Notes: generated by a model not told the origin, from the sequence alone. Positions 1 to 8,751 are shown, counted from the first letter of the stretch. The stretch is DNA of 64,000 bases from Rhabdothermincola_A sp041688815 (GCA_041688815.1 JBDNHK010000057.1:81193-145192); one strand, 5' to 3'. A program made the numbers and translations.

Positions 1-143
1 CTTCGGACCGCGTCGGCCACCTCGGCGACCCATCCGGCGGGTGGCGGCTCGGGTGACTCGTTGGTGTTGAGGCGCACCGACACGTCGAGCTGGGGCGAGT
101 GGTACCCCTCCATGAGGGCGACGTCGGGGCGCGGCCCGATCAC
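1..143 (-). CDS. hisC: Histidinol-phosphate aminotransferase, N-terminal part only (HisC)
   Basis: Partial gene running off the left edge; about 47 N-terminal residues are visible. They contain the segment RLNTNESP, typical of the start of HisC, the PLP-dependent enzyme that converts imidazole-acetol phosphate to histidinol phosphate in histidine synthesis. The GTG start at 143 overlaps the hisD stop by four bases (GTGA), so the two genes are translationally coupled and read as one his operon. An in-frame ATG 13 codons further in (the M of MEGYH) is an alternative start. The PLP lysine lies outside the window, so the assignment rests on the N-terminus and on the hisD neighbour. Confidence 0.8.
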   Translation of the reverse strand, partial: MIGPRPDVALMEGYHSPQLDVSVRLNTNESPEPPPAGWVAEVADAVR

Positions 144-1459
144 CGGGTTGACCCCATGGGGTCGGCGACGGGAGCGAGAGCGCGTTGACGCAGCCGCACC
201 GACTCGGCGTGGGCGGCGAGCCCCTCGACGTCGGCCAGTTCGGCGACGACGGGGGCGGCGTGGTCGAAGCCGGAGCGGTCGACGTGCACGACGTGGACCT
301 GCTTGGTGAAGTCGGAGACGGTGAGAGCGCTGCCGTAGCGGGCGCTGCCGAAGGTGGGCAGCACGTGACTGGGTCCGGCCACGTAGTCGCCGATCGAGGC
401 CGGGGCCAGCGGTCCGCAGAACACCGCACCGGCGTGGCGTACGAGGGGCACGAGCGCATCGGGGTCGGCGGTGACGAGTTCGAGGTGCTCGGGGGCGATG
501 TGGTTGACGACGGCCATGGCCGCCTCGGGACCATCGACCAGGGCGCAGAAGCCGCCGGACGCGAACGTGGTGGTGATGTCGTCGCGGCGAGGCGCTTCGG
601 CCACGAGACGGGCGAGGGCGGCGTCGACGGCGTCGGCCACCTCGGCGTCCCAGGTGATGAGCCAGGCCAACCCGTCGGGGCCGTGCTCGGCCTGCACCAT
701 GAGGTCGACGGCCACGAAGTCGACCGGCGCGGTGGCGTCGGCCACCACCACGATCTCCGACGGCCCGGCGAAGGCCATCGGCACCCCGACCTGGCCGGCG
801 ACCTGGCGCTTGGCGAGGGCGACGTACACGTTGCCGGGCCCGACGATCACGTCGACGGCCCGCACCGATTCGGTGCCGTAGGCCATGGCCGCGATGGCCT
901 GGGCGCCGCCGACGGCGTACACCTCGTCGACCCCGGCGAGAGCGGCGGCGGCGAGCGTGGAGGGGGCGATGCGACCGGTGGCGCGGTCGGGAGGCACGCA
1001 CAGCACGACCTCGGGTACGCCGGCCACCCGGGCCGGGACCGCGGTCATCAGCACCGATGACGGATAGGCGCCCCGCCCGCCGGGCACGTAACAGCCGGCG
1101 CGGTCGACGGGCACGGAACGGCCGTCGACGGTGATGCCGTTGCGGGTGAAGGAATGCGGCGCGACGAGTTGGGTCTCGTGGAAGGCCCGCACGCTGTCGC
1201 GGGCCTCGGTGAGGGCGCCGACGAGGGCCGCGGGCGCGTCGGCGAGCGCGGCGCGGATCTCCTCGGGGCTGACCCGCAGATCGGCGAGGTCGACGCCGTC
1301 GAACTCGAGCGTGTAGGCGCGCACGGCCTCGTCGCCCCGCTCGCGAACGTCGCTCACGATGGCCTGAACGGCCTCGACCGGGCCGACCCCGCCCGGATCG
1401 GGACGCGGCAACTCGGCGGTGGGGTCACCGGCGCCACGGAGATCGAGTCGCTTCAGCAC
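140..1459 (-). CDS. hisD: Histidinol dehydrogenase
   Basis: 439 residues, normal length for HisD, which performs the last two NAD-dependent oxidations of L-histidinol to L-histidine. Family motifs seen in order: VPGGRGAYPSS, GPGNVYVALAKR, QAEHGPDG (zinc ligand region), NHIAPEHLEL (catalytic Glu-His pair) and GPSHVLPT. The GTG start is supported by a -10 box TAGCGT at 1471-1466 with six bases before the start, so the mRNA is probably leaderless. It is first gene of the operon, followed by hisC with a four-base overlap. Cytoplasmic. Confidence 0.96.
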   Translation of the reverse strand: MLKRLDLRGAGDPTAELPRPDPGGVGPVEAVQAIVSDVRERGDEAVRAYTLEFDGVDLADLRVSPEEIRAALADAPAALVGALTEARDSVRAFHETQLVAPHSFTRNGITVDGRSVPVDRAGCYVPGGRGAYPSSVLMTAVPARVAGVPEVVLCVPPDRATGRIAPSTLAAAALAGVDEVYAVGGAQAIAAMAYGTESVRAVDVIVGPGNVYVALAKRQVAGQVGVPMAFAGPSEIVVVADATAPVDFVAVDLMVQAEHGPDGLAWLITWDAEVADAVDAALARLVAEAPRRDDITTTFASGGFCALVDGPEAAMAVVNHIAPEHLELVTADPDALVPLVRHAGAVFCGPLAPASIGDYVAGPSHVLPTFGSARYGSALTVSDFTKQVHVVHVDRSGFDHAAPVVAELADVEGLAAHAESVRLRQRALAPVADPMGSTR

Positions 1460-1565
1460 CTTTGAACGCTACTGCCGCGCTCGCGGGACCCCGCCCGGGT
1501 TGCCGACGGCAGTTGGGTCAACCCGATCCGCCGCCGTCAGAGATCGGCCTTCTTGTGATGCCGCG

Positions 1566-1580
1566 ACCCCCGAGCGGGGT
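1566..1580 (-). terminator. Candidate hairpin downstream of the small ORF
   Basis: ACCCC and GGGGT pair around a five-base loop about 40 bases after the stop of the gene at 1621-1815. There is no U-tract, so this is only a possible terminator. The rest of 1460-1620 holds the hisD promoter and nothing else I recognise. Confidence 0.25.
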
Positions 1581-1620
1581 GGGTCTCGTCGTCTGGTGAG
1601 GACTGCGCCGGCGCGCCGAG

Positions 1621-1815
1621 TCAGGCGCGCATTCGGCCGGTGACGGCGCGGAGGCGACGGTCGGCGCCGCGTAGGGCCCGCTCGACCTCGAACAGTTCGT
1701 GGGCGAGGGACTCCTCGCCGGCGGCGTGCAGTCGCTCCCCACACTCGGTGACGCTGGACACCAGATCCTCGAGGGTGGTGCTGGCCGATGACAACTGGGC
1801 GCGTTCCGAATCCAC
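1621..1815 (-). CDS. Small helical hypothetical protein, 64 residues
   Basis: Charged, probably all-helical protein (VDSERAQLSS at the start, GRMRA at the end) with no recognised domain. The frame stays open upstream to 2055, but that extension crosses a hairpin array with a U-tract and is unlikely to be coding. I chose GTG at 1815 because a -10-like CATACT lies at 1827-1822, exactly six bases upstream, the same leaderless layout as many neighbours. Codon use downstream is GC3-rich. One cysteine, no signal peptide, no membrane segment. Function unknown. Confidence 0.6.
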   Translation of the reverse strand: MDSERAQLSSASTTLEDLVSSVTECGERLHAAGEESLAHELFEVERALRGADRRLRAVTGRMRA

Positions 1816-1840
1816 GCCCGAAGTATGGACCGACCGGTGC

Positions 1841-1877
1841 GAAAAAGAAGCCGACGCCCCTCGAGAGGAGCGTCGGC
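1841..1877 (-). terminator. Intrinsic terminator (8-bp stem and U-tract)
   Basis: Stem GCCGACGC/GCGTCGGC with extra pairing inside the loop, followed on the minus strand by TTCTTTTTC. This is the clearest rho-independent terminator in the window. It ends the nth transcript and/or the candidate small RNA, just before the promoter of the 64-residue ORF. Confidence 0.7.
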
Positions 1878-1938
1878 AGGGCGACACTGGGCGGCGGATC
1901 CCATATGTGTCGCCGATGTCAGGTGGCGGGAACCTGAC
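1841..1938 (-). ncRNA. Candidate small RNA: three hairpins ending in a U-tract
   Basis: Read on the minus strand, a -10-like TATGGT (1951-1946) is followed after seven bases by three consecutive stem-loops: GTCAGGT/ACCTGAC (1938-1932 with 1924-1918), GGCGACAC/GTGTCGCC (1914-1907 with 1887-1880) and GCCGACGC/GCGTCGGC (1877-1870 with 1857-1850). The last is followed by TTCTTTTTC. The first stem begins at the predicted transcription start. No good -35 was found. It could instead be the structured 3' end of the nth transcript. It does not match any RNA family I recognise. Confidence 0.45.
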
Positions 1939-2015
1939 GGGATCGACCATAGCGGCTCGGTTGGCGATGCGCACCTCAGGGTGGGAGTTCGCAACAGGTT
2001 TCTCCGAGACGTTCT

Positions 2016-2657
2016 TCACACCCGGCTGGAGGGGCAGAAGTCGGCCAGGACGCACTCGCCGCAGCGGGGGGTGCGGGCGGCACAGACCCGCCGGCCGTGG
2101 AGGATGAGCAGCAGGCTGAACCGGCCCCGATCGACGGCGGGGACCATGGGGTTCAGCGCGTACTCGACCTTCACCGGGTCGGTCTCGGTGGTCAGCCCGA
2201 GCCGCCCCGAGAGGCGCAGGACGTGGGTGTCGACGGGGAGCCCGGGCAGGTCCATGGCCACGCTGCGCACCACGTTGGCGGTCTTGCGCCCGACGCCGGG
2301 GACGGTGACGAGGTCGGACATCTCGCGGGGCACCTCACCGTCGAAGCGTTCGACGAGGGCCTGAGCCATGCCGATGAGGCTCTTGGTCTTGTTCTTGTAG
2401 AAGCCGGTGGAGCGCACCAGATCCTCGACGTCGAGGGGGTTGGCGGCGGCGAGGTCTTCGGGAGCGGGGTAGCGGGCGAAGAGGGCGGGGGTGACCATGT
2501 TGACCCGGACGTCGGTGCACTGCGCCGACAGGATCGTGGCCGCCAGCAGCTCATAGGGGTTGCGGTGGTCGAGCTCGCAGCGGGCGTCGGGGTACTCGCC
2601 GTCGAGACGGATCCGGACCTCACGAGCACGACCTTTCGGCGTTCGGGGTCTGGTCAC
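2016..2657 (-). CDS. nth: Endonuclease III (DNA glycosylase/AP lyase)
   Basis: 213 residues from the GTG at 2657. Base-excision repair enzyme that removes oxidised pyrimidines and nicks the abasic site. Seen: helix-hairpin-helix VPGVGRKTANVV with catalytic Lys125, catalytic Asp143 in VDTHVLRLS, and a C-terminal 4Fe-4S loop with Cys192, 199, 202 and 208 (C-X6-C-X2-C-X5-C). A longer frame reaches 2729 but would overlap the divergent gene; TAGTCT at 2670-2665, seven bases before GTG 2657, supports the short form as a leaderless mRNA. It shares a promoter region of about 60 bp with the divergent gene at 2721. Confidence 0.95.
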   Translation of the reverse strand: MTRPRTPKGRAREVRIRLDGEYPDARCELDHRNPYELLAATILSAQCTDVRVNMVTPALFARYPAPEDLAAANPLDVEDLVRSTGFYKNKTKSLIGMAQALVERFDGEVPREMSDLVTVPGVGRKTANVVRSVAMDLPGLPVDTHVLRLSGRLGLTTETDPVKVEYALNPMVPAVDRGRFSLLLILHGRRVCAARTPRCGECVLADFCPSSRV

Positions 2658-2720
2658 CGAATCGAGACTACGGCGCAACCGGGAGAACGCCCCTGAGCCC
2701 CCAGCACCTAACGTCACGCC

Positions 2721-3335
2721 GTGGTACACGAGACGCGGGATGACGACGGCACGCTGGTGGCGTTCGAGGCGGAGCCGGCCCTACCGGTGCACGACGCACT
2801 GGTCGCGCCGGCGGGGCTCGTCCTGCTGCGGGACGTGTGGCAACTGCGGTGCCCGCTCCCGGCGGCCGACCCGGCGCCGATCGAGCTACGGGCATTCCGA
2901 CCCCGATCCGACGACGAGGCGTTCCTCGCCGTCAACAACCGGGCCTTCGCATGGCACCCCGACCAGAGCAACTGGACGTCCGAACAACTGCGCCGGGCCG
3001 AGGCCGAACCGTGGTTCGGCGCCGATGGTTTCCTGCTCCACGAACGCGACGGGCGTCTGGCCGGCTTCTGCTGGACCAAGATCCACTCCAACACCGCCGA
3101 CGACCCCGCCCTCGGCGAGATCTTCGTGATCGCCGTCGACCCCGACTTCCACGGCCTCGGCCTCGGTCGAGCCCTCACGCTGGCTGGGCTGCGGCACCTC
3201 TCCGAGCAAGGCCTGACCCACGGCATGCTCCACGTCGAGTCGACCAATGAGGTCGCCCTGGCGCTCTACGCCGATCTCGGGTTCGTGCTCCACAGCAGCC
3301 ACCGGTGGTGGGGGCAGCCAGATCCTGCTCAGTAG
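2721..3335 (+). CDS. GNAT acetyltransferase resembling the C-terminal half of mycothiol synthase MshD
   Basis: 204 residues. The GNAT acetyl-CoA loop is at about 144-150 (HGLGLGR), and the segments NNRAFAWHPDQ, GFCWTKIH and ALYADLGF match the C-terminal catalytic domain of MshD, which acetylates Cys-GlcN-Ins in the final step of mycothiol synthesis. Classical MshD has two GNAT domains and about 300 residues; here only one is clear, so the substrate is uncertain. Leaderless start: TAACGT at 2709-2714, six bases before GTG. Divergent from nth and followed by rlmN with its own promoter. Confidence 0.75.
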   Translation: MVHETRDDDGTLVAFEAEPALPVHDALVAPAGLVLLRDVWQLRCPLPAADPAPIELRAFRPRSDDEAFLAVNNRAFAWHPDQSNWTSEQLRRAEAEPWFGADGFLLHERDGRLAGFCWTKIHSNTADDPALGEIFVIAVDPDFHGLGLGRALTLAGLRHLSEQGLTHGMLHVESTNEVALALYADLGFVLHSSHRWWGQPDPAQ

Positions 3336-3344
3336 CCTGTAGGG

Positions 3345-4421
3345 GTGAGCACCCTCTACGACGTCGACCGCACCGAGCTGGGCGCACTGCTCACCGGTGA
3401 GCCCCGGTTCCGCGTCGATCAGGTGTGGGAAGGCCTCTACACCCAGCGCCGGGCACCCGAGGACCTGACCAACCTGCCCAAGGCGCTGCGCTCCCGTCTG
3501 GCCGCCGAGCTCCCCCCGGCGCTGCGCCCGGTGGCCGAGTCGTCGAGCGACGGCGGCGACACCGTGAAGTGGCTGTGGGAAATGGCCGACGGGGCCACGA
3601 TCGAGACCGTGCTCATGCACTACCCCGGCCGATCCACCGTGTGCGTCAGCACCCAGGCCGGCTGCGCCATGGGCTGCGGCTTCTGCGCCACCGGCCAGGC
3701 CGGCTTCGAACGCAACCTGGGCGTCGGCGAGATCGTCGAGCAGGTCGTGCACGCGTGGCGACGGGCCGAAGCGAGCTCGCCGCCCCGCCGGCTCAACAAC
3801 GTGGTCTTCATGGGCATGGGCGAGCCCCTCGCCAACTACGACCGCACCTGGGCTGCGGTCACCCGGCTGCACGACGACCTCGGCCTCGGCGCCCGGCACC
3901 TCACCCTGTCGACCGTGGGCGTCGTGCCCGGCATCCGCCGGCTGGCCACCGAAGCCCTGCCGGTGAACCTGGCCGTGTCGCTGCACGCCGCCAACGACAC
4001 GTTGCGCGACGAGCTCGTCCCCATCAACCGCCGGTATCCGTTGGCCGAGCTGCACGACGCCTGCGCCGCCTACCTCGCGGCCAAGAACCGGCGCCTCTCT
4101 TTCGAGTGGGCGATGATCGACGGGGTCAACGACCGCGCCGCCGACGCCGAGGAGCTGGCCGACTTCGCCCGCTCGCTGCGGGCCCACGTGAACCTGATCC
4201 CCCTGAACGCCACACCGGGTTGGCCGACCACAGGGTCCCCGCCGGAACGGGTGGCAGCCTTTCGCGACATGCTCATCGACCTGCGGGTGAACGCCACGAT
4301 CCGCGCCAATCGGGGCACCGACATCGACGCCGCCTGCGGCCAGTTGCGGGCCAACCACGAGGCCACACCTGTCGGGTTGGGCCGACGACCCCCACAACCG
4401 CCCGCGGTGCCGCCATACTGA
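3345..4421 (+). CDS. rlmN: 23S rRNA (adenine-2503-C2) and tRNA methyltransferase, radical SAM
   Basis: 358 residues. Radical-SAM enzyme that methylates C2 of A2503 in 23S rRNA and A37 in some tRNAs. The 4Fe-4S motif C-X3-C-X2-C is at Cys107, 111 and 114 (CAMGCGFC). The second catalytic cysteine is near residue 331 in DIDAACGQL. Other conserved pieces: QVWEGLY, VVFMGMGEPLANY, LSTVGVVPGI and NLIPLN. Start GTG at 3345 is set by TAGCCT at 3333-3338 (six-base spacer). The stop overlaps the first possible ATG of the next gene. Confidence 0.96.
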   Translation: MSTLYDVDRTELGALLTGEPRFRVDQVWEGLYTQRRAPEDLTNLPKALRSRLAAELPPALRPVAESSSDGGDTVKWLWEMADGATIETVLMHYPGRSTVCVSTQAGCAMGCGFCATGQAGFERNLGVGEIVEQVVHAWRRAEASSPPRRLNNVVFMGMGEPLANYDRTWAAVTRLHDDLGLGARHLTLSTVGVVPGIRRLATEALPVNLAVSLHAANDTLRDELVPINRRYPLAELHDACAAYLAAKNRRLSFEWAMIDGVNDRAADAEELADFARSLRAHVNLIPLNATPGWPTTGSPPERVAAFRDMLIDLRVNATIRANRGTDIDAACGQLRANHEATPVGLGRRPPQPPAVPPY

Positions 4422-4426
4422 TGGGC

Positions 4427-4792
4427 ATGGAAACCCGCCGCTGGACAAACCCGGGCCAACCCCAGACCCTCCAGATCGCCGTCTTCCTGCTGTACATCAA
4501 CGCGGTGTTCGGAGTGCTGTTCGGTCAGGTCTTCTCGCTGCTCGGCCTCGTGATCGTGATCGGCCAGGCCGCGGCCGGGTTCGGGATCGCCAACGAGAAG
4601 CGATGGGCCTACTGGCTCGGGGTCGGCGTGGCCGGCCTGGCCCTCGTGCCCTACATCCTCTTCCTGGGCAGCAACGGCGTCGGGGCCATCTTCGACATCG
4701 GCCTCGTCATCAACCTGTTGTTCCCGGTGGCGTTGTTCGCCCTATTGCTGCACCCGATGAGTCGCGACTACCAGCGCATCTGGTTCAAGTAG
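4427..4792 (+). CDS. Small multi-pass membrane protein, unknown function
   Basis: 121 residues with about four hydrophobic helices (LQIAVFLLYINAVFGVL, VFSLLGLVIVIGQAAA, WLGVGVAGLALVPYIL, FDIGLVINLLFPVALFAL) and short polar ends. No enzymatic motif. The frame has ATG at 4421 (overlapping the rlmN stop) and at 4427; CATACT at 4414-4419 with a seven-base spacer favours 4427 as a leaderless start inside the end of rlmN. Likely an inner membrane protein; role unknown. Confidence 0.75.
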   Translation: METRRWTNPGQPQTLQIAVFLLYINAVFGVLFGQVFSLLGLVIVIGQAAAGFGIANEKRWAYWLGVGVAGLALVPYILFLGSNGVGAIFDIGLVINLLFPVALFALLLHPMSRDYQRIWFK

Positions 4793-4833
4793 CGCCCGGC
4801 GGCGCTCGGCGCCACCAGAAGTAGGGTCCGCAC

Positions 4834-5292
4834 ATGACCACCACCGTGACCGGCATCGCCGGGTTGAAGGAACTCGTCGGCCAGCACCTCGGTTACAGCG
4901 ACGAGATGGAGATCACCCAGGAGCGGGTGAACACGTTCGCCGACGCCACCGGCGATCACCAGTGGATCCACGTCGACCCCGAACGGGCCAAGGACGGGCC
5001 GTTCGGCGGGCCCATCGCCCACGGTTACCTCACCGTGTCGCTGGGTCCGGCGCTGCTGCCCAGCATCGTGAAGGTCGAAGGTATGCGCATGGCCGTCAAC
5101 TACGGCATGGGCAAGGTGCGGTTCCCGGCGCCGGTGCCGGTCGGTTCGAAGCTGCGCCTCGGCGCCGAACTCACCTCGCTCGAGGAGCTCGACGGCAACG
5201 GGGCCCAGGTAACCATGACGTTCGTCTACGAGGTCGTCGGTGCCCCGAAGCCCAGTTGTGTGGCCGAGGTGATCTTCCGCTACTACGAGTAG
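4834..5292 (+). CDS. MaoC-like hotdog enoyl-CoA hydratase
   Basis: 152 residues, single hotdog domain. The hydratase 2 motif FADATGDHQWIHVDPE carries the Asp/His pair expected for R-specific enoyl-CoA hydration, and GGPIAHGYLTVSL is the conserved second segment. These proteins hydrate trans-2-enoyl-CoA in fatty-acid or sterol side-chain breakdown; the exact substrate cannot be read here. Leaderless start: TAGGGT at 4822-4827, six bases before ATG. The acyl-CoA synthetase starts 45 bases downstream on the same strand, suggesting a two-gene lipid operon. Confidence 0.88.
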   Translation: MTTTVTGIAGLKELVGQHLGYSDEMEITQERVNTFADATGDHQWIHVDPERAKDGPFGGPIAHGYLTVSLGPALLPSIVKVEGMRMAVNYGMGKVRFPAPVPVGSKLRLGAELTSLEELDGNGAQVTMTFVYEVVGAPKPSCVAEVIFRYYE

Positions 5293-5337
5293 TGGCCGTC
5301 GGCCGGCAGGGCGCTCGGCGGGACGAGGGGGACGACG

Positions 5338-6981
5338 ATGGGTGACCACAACCTGGCCGAGGTGATCTCGGCGGTGGCCGCTGCCGTGGGTGACCGCGAA
5401 GCCATCGTGCACGGGGACCGCCGGTTGAGCTTCGCCGACCTGATGGAGCGCACCCACCGGCTGGGGAACGCCCTGCACGACCGGGGCCTGGGTGTGCACC
5501 GGCCGCGGCACGAGCTGGACAGCTGGGAGTCGGGCCAGGACCACCTCGCTCTTTACCTGCACAACTGCCCCGAGTACCTCGAAGGAATGCTCGGGGCGTA
5601 CTGCGCCCGGGTGGCGCCGTTCAACGTGAACTACCGCTACGTGGCCGAGGAGCTGCGCTACCTGCTGGCCGATGCCGGGGCGCGGGGCATCGCCTACCAC
5701 TCGACGTTCGCGCCCACGCTCGAGGCGGTGCGGGCCGAGCTGCCCGACCTCCAGGTGCTGCTCCAAGTGCCCGACGGCTCCGGCCACGAGCTGCTCCCCG
5801 ATGCCGTCTGGTACGACGATGCCCTGTCCGCCGCCTCCCCCGAACCGGTGCCGGTGGTGGTGTCCCCCGACGACCTCTACATCCTCTACACCGGTGGCAC
5901 GACCGGCATGCCCAAAGGCGTGCTGTGGCGCCAGGGCGACATCTACCCGGCGGCGATGGGCGGACGCCAGACCGGCACCGGAGAGGAGTGGGCCGACCTC
6001 GAAGCCATCGTCACCAACGCCGTCAGCGGTGGGGCCCGGGTGCTGCCCGCTCCCCCGTTCATGCACGGCGCCGCCCACTGGGTGGCGTTCAACGCCCTGG
6101 GCGGTGGCAACACCATCGTGCTCCCCCACAACACCACCGGCCTCGACGCCGCCGACGTGTGGTCGACCGTCGAGGCCGAGAAGGTCAACATCGTGCTCAT
6201 CGTGGGCGACGCCTTCGGGCGCCCACTCCTCGACGAGCTGAACCGCACCCCGTACGACACCTCGTCGATGATCCTGCTGGCGTCGGGCGGCGCCGCCTTG
6301 TCGGCGCCGATGAAGGCCGGCTTCCTGGAGGCGTTGCCGAACATCGCCATCCTCGACGCCGTCGGGGCATCCGAGACCGGGGCCCAGGGCTCGCAGGTCA
6401 GCGCCGCCGGCACCGATGCCAGCACGGGCACGTTCACACCCGGCCCGGGCATGGTGATCGTGTCCGAGGACCTCAGCCGGGTGCTGTCACCGGGCGACAC
6501 CGGGGTCGGCTGGCTGGCCCAACGGGGCCGGGTGCCACTCGGGTACCTGGGCGACGAGGCCAAGACGGCCCGCACGTTCCCGTTGATCCACAGCGAGCGC
6601 TACGCCGTGCCCGGCGACCGGGCCCAGTACGCGGCCGAAGGCCTGCTCGACCTCCTCGGCCGCGACTCGGTGACGATCAACTCCGGGGGCGAGAAGATCT
6701 TCGCCGAGGAGGTCGAGGCGGCGTTGTCGCATCATCCCGCCGTGTACGACGTGGTGGTGACGGGCCGCCCCAGCGAACGGTGGGGTTCCGAGGTCGTGGC
6801 CGTGGTGCAGCTACGGGTCGGTTTCGACGCCACCATCGCCGATCTCATCGAGGAGTGCGAGCGCCACGTGGCCCGCTACAAGCTGCCCAAGGACGTGGTC
6901 TTCGTCGAGAAGGTGGTGCGCTCCCCGGCCGGCAAGGCCGACTACCGCTGGGCCCAGGAAACCGTCGCCGCCGAGGCTTGA
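5338..6981 (+). CDS. Fatty-acyl-CoA synthetase (AMP-binding, FadD type)
   Basis: 547 residues. ANL-superfamily ligase that forms acyl-AMP and then acyl-CoA. The AMP-binding P-loop YTGGTTGMPKG is at 184-194; GASETG, the hinge region GLLDLLGRD, SGGEKIFAEEVE and the C-terminal catalytic lysine in SPAGKADYRW are all present. It resembles FadD-type synthetases of actinobacterial lipid and sterol catabolism. ATG at 5338 is preceded by a good ribosome-binding site (AGGGGG, six-base spacing), unlike the leaderless neighbours, fitting a second gene of an operon with the MaoC hydratase. Confidence 0.92.
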   Translation: MGDHNLAEVISAVAAAVGDREAIVHGDRRLSFADLMERTHRLGNALHDRGLGVHRPRHELDSWESGQDHLALYLHNCPEYLEGMLGAYCARVAPFNVNYRYVAEELRYLLADAGARGIAYHSTFAPTLEAVRAELPDLQVLLQVPDGSGHELLPDAVWYDDALSAASPEPVPVVVSPDDLYILYTGGTTGMPKGVLWRQGDIYPAAMGGRQTGTGEEWADLEAIVTNAVSGGARVLPAPPFMHGAAHWVAFNALGGGNTIVLPHNTTGLDAADVWSTVEAEKVNIVLIVGDAFGRPLLDELNRTPYDTSSMILLASGGAALSAPMKAGFLEALPNIAILDAVGASETGAQGSQVSAAGTDASTGTFTPGPGMVIVSEDLSRVLSPGDTGVGWLAQRGRVPLGYLGDEAKTARTFPLIHSERYAVPGDRAQYAAEGLLDLLGRDSVTINSGGEKIFAEEVEAALSHHPAVYDVVVTGRPSERWGSEVVAVVQLRVGFDATIADLIEECERHVARYKLPKDVVFVEKVVRSPAGKADYRWAQETVAAEA

Positions 6982-7048
6982 CGCCGGCGCCGGCGAGACC
7001 GCGGAGCATGGCCCGACGGACCCCACCGAGGCCTCTACAGTCGACCCG

Positions 7049-8751
7049 ATGCGCTACGCAGACCCTGCCTCCCTGCGCCGCTTGCGGCAGCGCCAGTTCA
7101 CGGCCTGGGCGTTGGCGGTGGGCCTGCTGCTGGTGGTCGGGGCCGGTGGCGCTCTCGGCCTGCGGACGCCCGACACCAAGGTGGCGGCGCGGTCCAACAG
7201 CACCCCGCCGGTGACCACGTCGGAGCAAGCCGTTCCGGTGGCCGCCGAGGCCCCCCAGGCCGATGGCGATGCCGGGCCTTCGATCGACGACTACCGCGGA
7301 CCGACCTGGATCGCCGACGAGAACGCCAAGCCCGGCACCACCGAATGGCAGATCGCCGATGACCCCAAGATGTGGGACAAGATCCGCGGCTTCGCCGACG
7401 CCACCAGCGTCGACTTCGGCGAGAGCGTGGTCATGCGGGTGTCGACGAAGGCCCCCACCTGGCGGGTCGACGCCTACCGCATCGGGTACTACGGCGGGGG
7501 CGGGGGCGGCTGATCTGGTCGAGCCCCGACCAGCCCGGGGTGGTGCAACCCAAGGCCGTGATCGACCCGAAGACCTACATGCACGAGTCGCCCTGGGTGC
7601 CGTCGCTCACCGTGCAGACCGACGGCACCTGGCCGCCCGGGCAGTACATGCTCAAACTGGTGAGCTCCGACGGTGGGGCCACGTTCGTGCCCCTGGTGGT
7701 ACGCGACGACGGCAGCGAGGCGCCACTGCTGATGCAGAGCGCGGTGACCACCTGGCAGGCCTACAACCCGTGGGGCGGAACCAACCTCTACACCGGCATC
7801 AGAGGCGAGTCGGCCACGCGGGCCCGCGTCGTGAGCTTCGACCGCCCCTATGGGGGCAACGGCTCAGGGGAGTTCCTCATCCCGGAGTTCGAGTTCATCT
7901 GGTTCCTCGAACGCAACGGTTTCGACGTCACCTATTGGACCAACATCGACCTCGACGCCCAGGACGAACGGACTCTGCAACACAAGGCCATCCTCATCCC
8001 CGGCCACGACGAGTACTACACGGTGGCCATGCGCCAGAGCCTCGAGAAGGCCGGCGACGCCGGGGTGAACCTGGCCTTCTTCGGGGCCAACAACGTCTAC
8101 CGGCGCATCCGGCTGGAGCCCTCGAAGCTGGGTGAACGCCGCCACGAGGTCAACTACCGATCGGCCTCGGAGGACCCCCTCAACGGCAAGGACAACGCCC
8201 AGGTCACCACCTCGTTCCGCGAGGCGCCGGCCGCCAACCCCGAGAGCTCGTTGATCGGCAACTACTACGAGTGCAACCCGGTGAAGGCCGACTGGGTGGT
8301 GGGCGACGCCTCGGCGTGGATGTTCGAGGGGTCGGGCTTCAAGAACGGCGACAAGGTGACGAACATGGTCGGCAACGAGTACGACCGGGTCACCCCGGGC
8401 GTGCCCACGCCGGAGAACATCCAGGTGCTCTCCCATTCGCCGGTGACGTGCAAGGGCGAGAAGTCGTTCGCCGACTCCACCTGGTACTCCGCCCCGAGCG
8501 GCGCCGGGGTGTTCTCGGCGGGCACGTTCGGGTGGAGCCCCCTGATGGACGAAGCCTGCCCGAACGGCATCGAGACCAGCCCACCGTGCCGTCTCCAGAA
8601 GGTCACCGAGAACCTGTTGAAGGCCTTCGCCGCCGGCCCCGCCGGTGCGGCGCACCCCAGCCAGAACAACCTGGCCAAGTTCGGCATCGGCCAGGTGAGG
8701 TCCGGCCCCACGACGACCTCGTCCCGCCCCGCCACCGCCGACACCGACTGA
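7049..8751 (+). pseudogene. N,N-dimethylformamidase large-subunit-like protein, one-base frameshift
   Basis: Residues up to YRIGYYGG (ending at a TGA at 7511-7513) and from RLIWSSPDQ onward lie in two frames that join if one base is added in the G-rich tract 7494-7509, restoring about 567 residues. The protein starts with a cytoplasmic tail and one membrane anchor (WALAVGLLLVVGAGGAL). The long second part has TWQAYNPWGGTNLY, SFDRPYGG, GHDEYY and FFGANNVY, typical of the C-terminal domain of the dimethylformamidase beta-subunit family. Leaderless ATG: TACAGT at 7036-7041, seven-base spacer. The rest of the frame is intact, so a sequencing error is as likely as true loss. Confidence 0.75.

Noticed and set aside
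1841..1938. 6C RNA or a known riboswitch
   Set aside because: Loops lack the C-runs of 6C RNA and no ligand-binding core is recognisable.
7494..7513. Programmed -1 frameshifting in the dimethylformamidase-like gene
   Set aside because: No X-XXY-YYZ slippery heptamer lies in frame and no downstream pseudoknot is evident; an indel explains it better.
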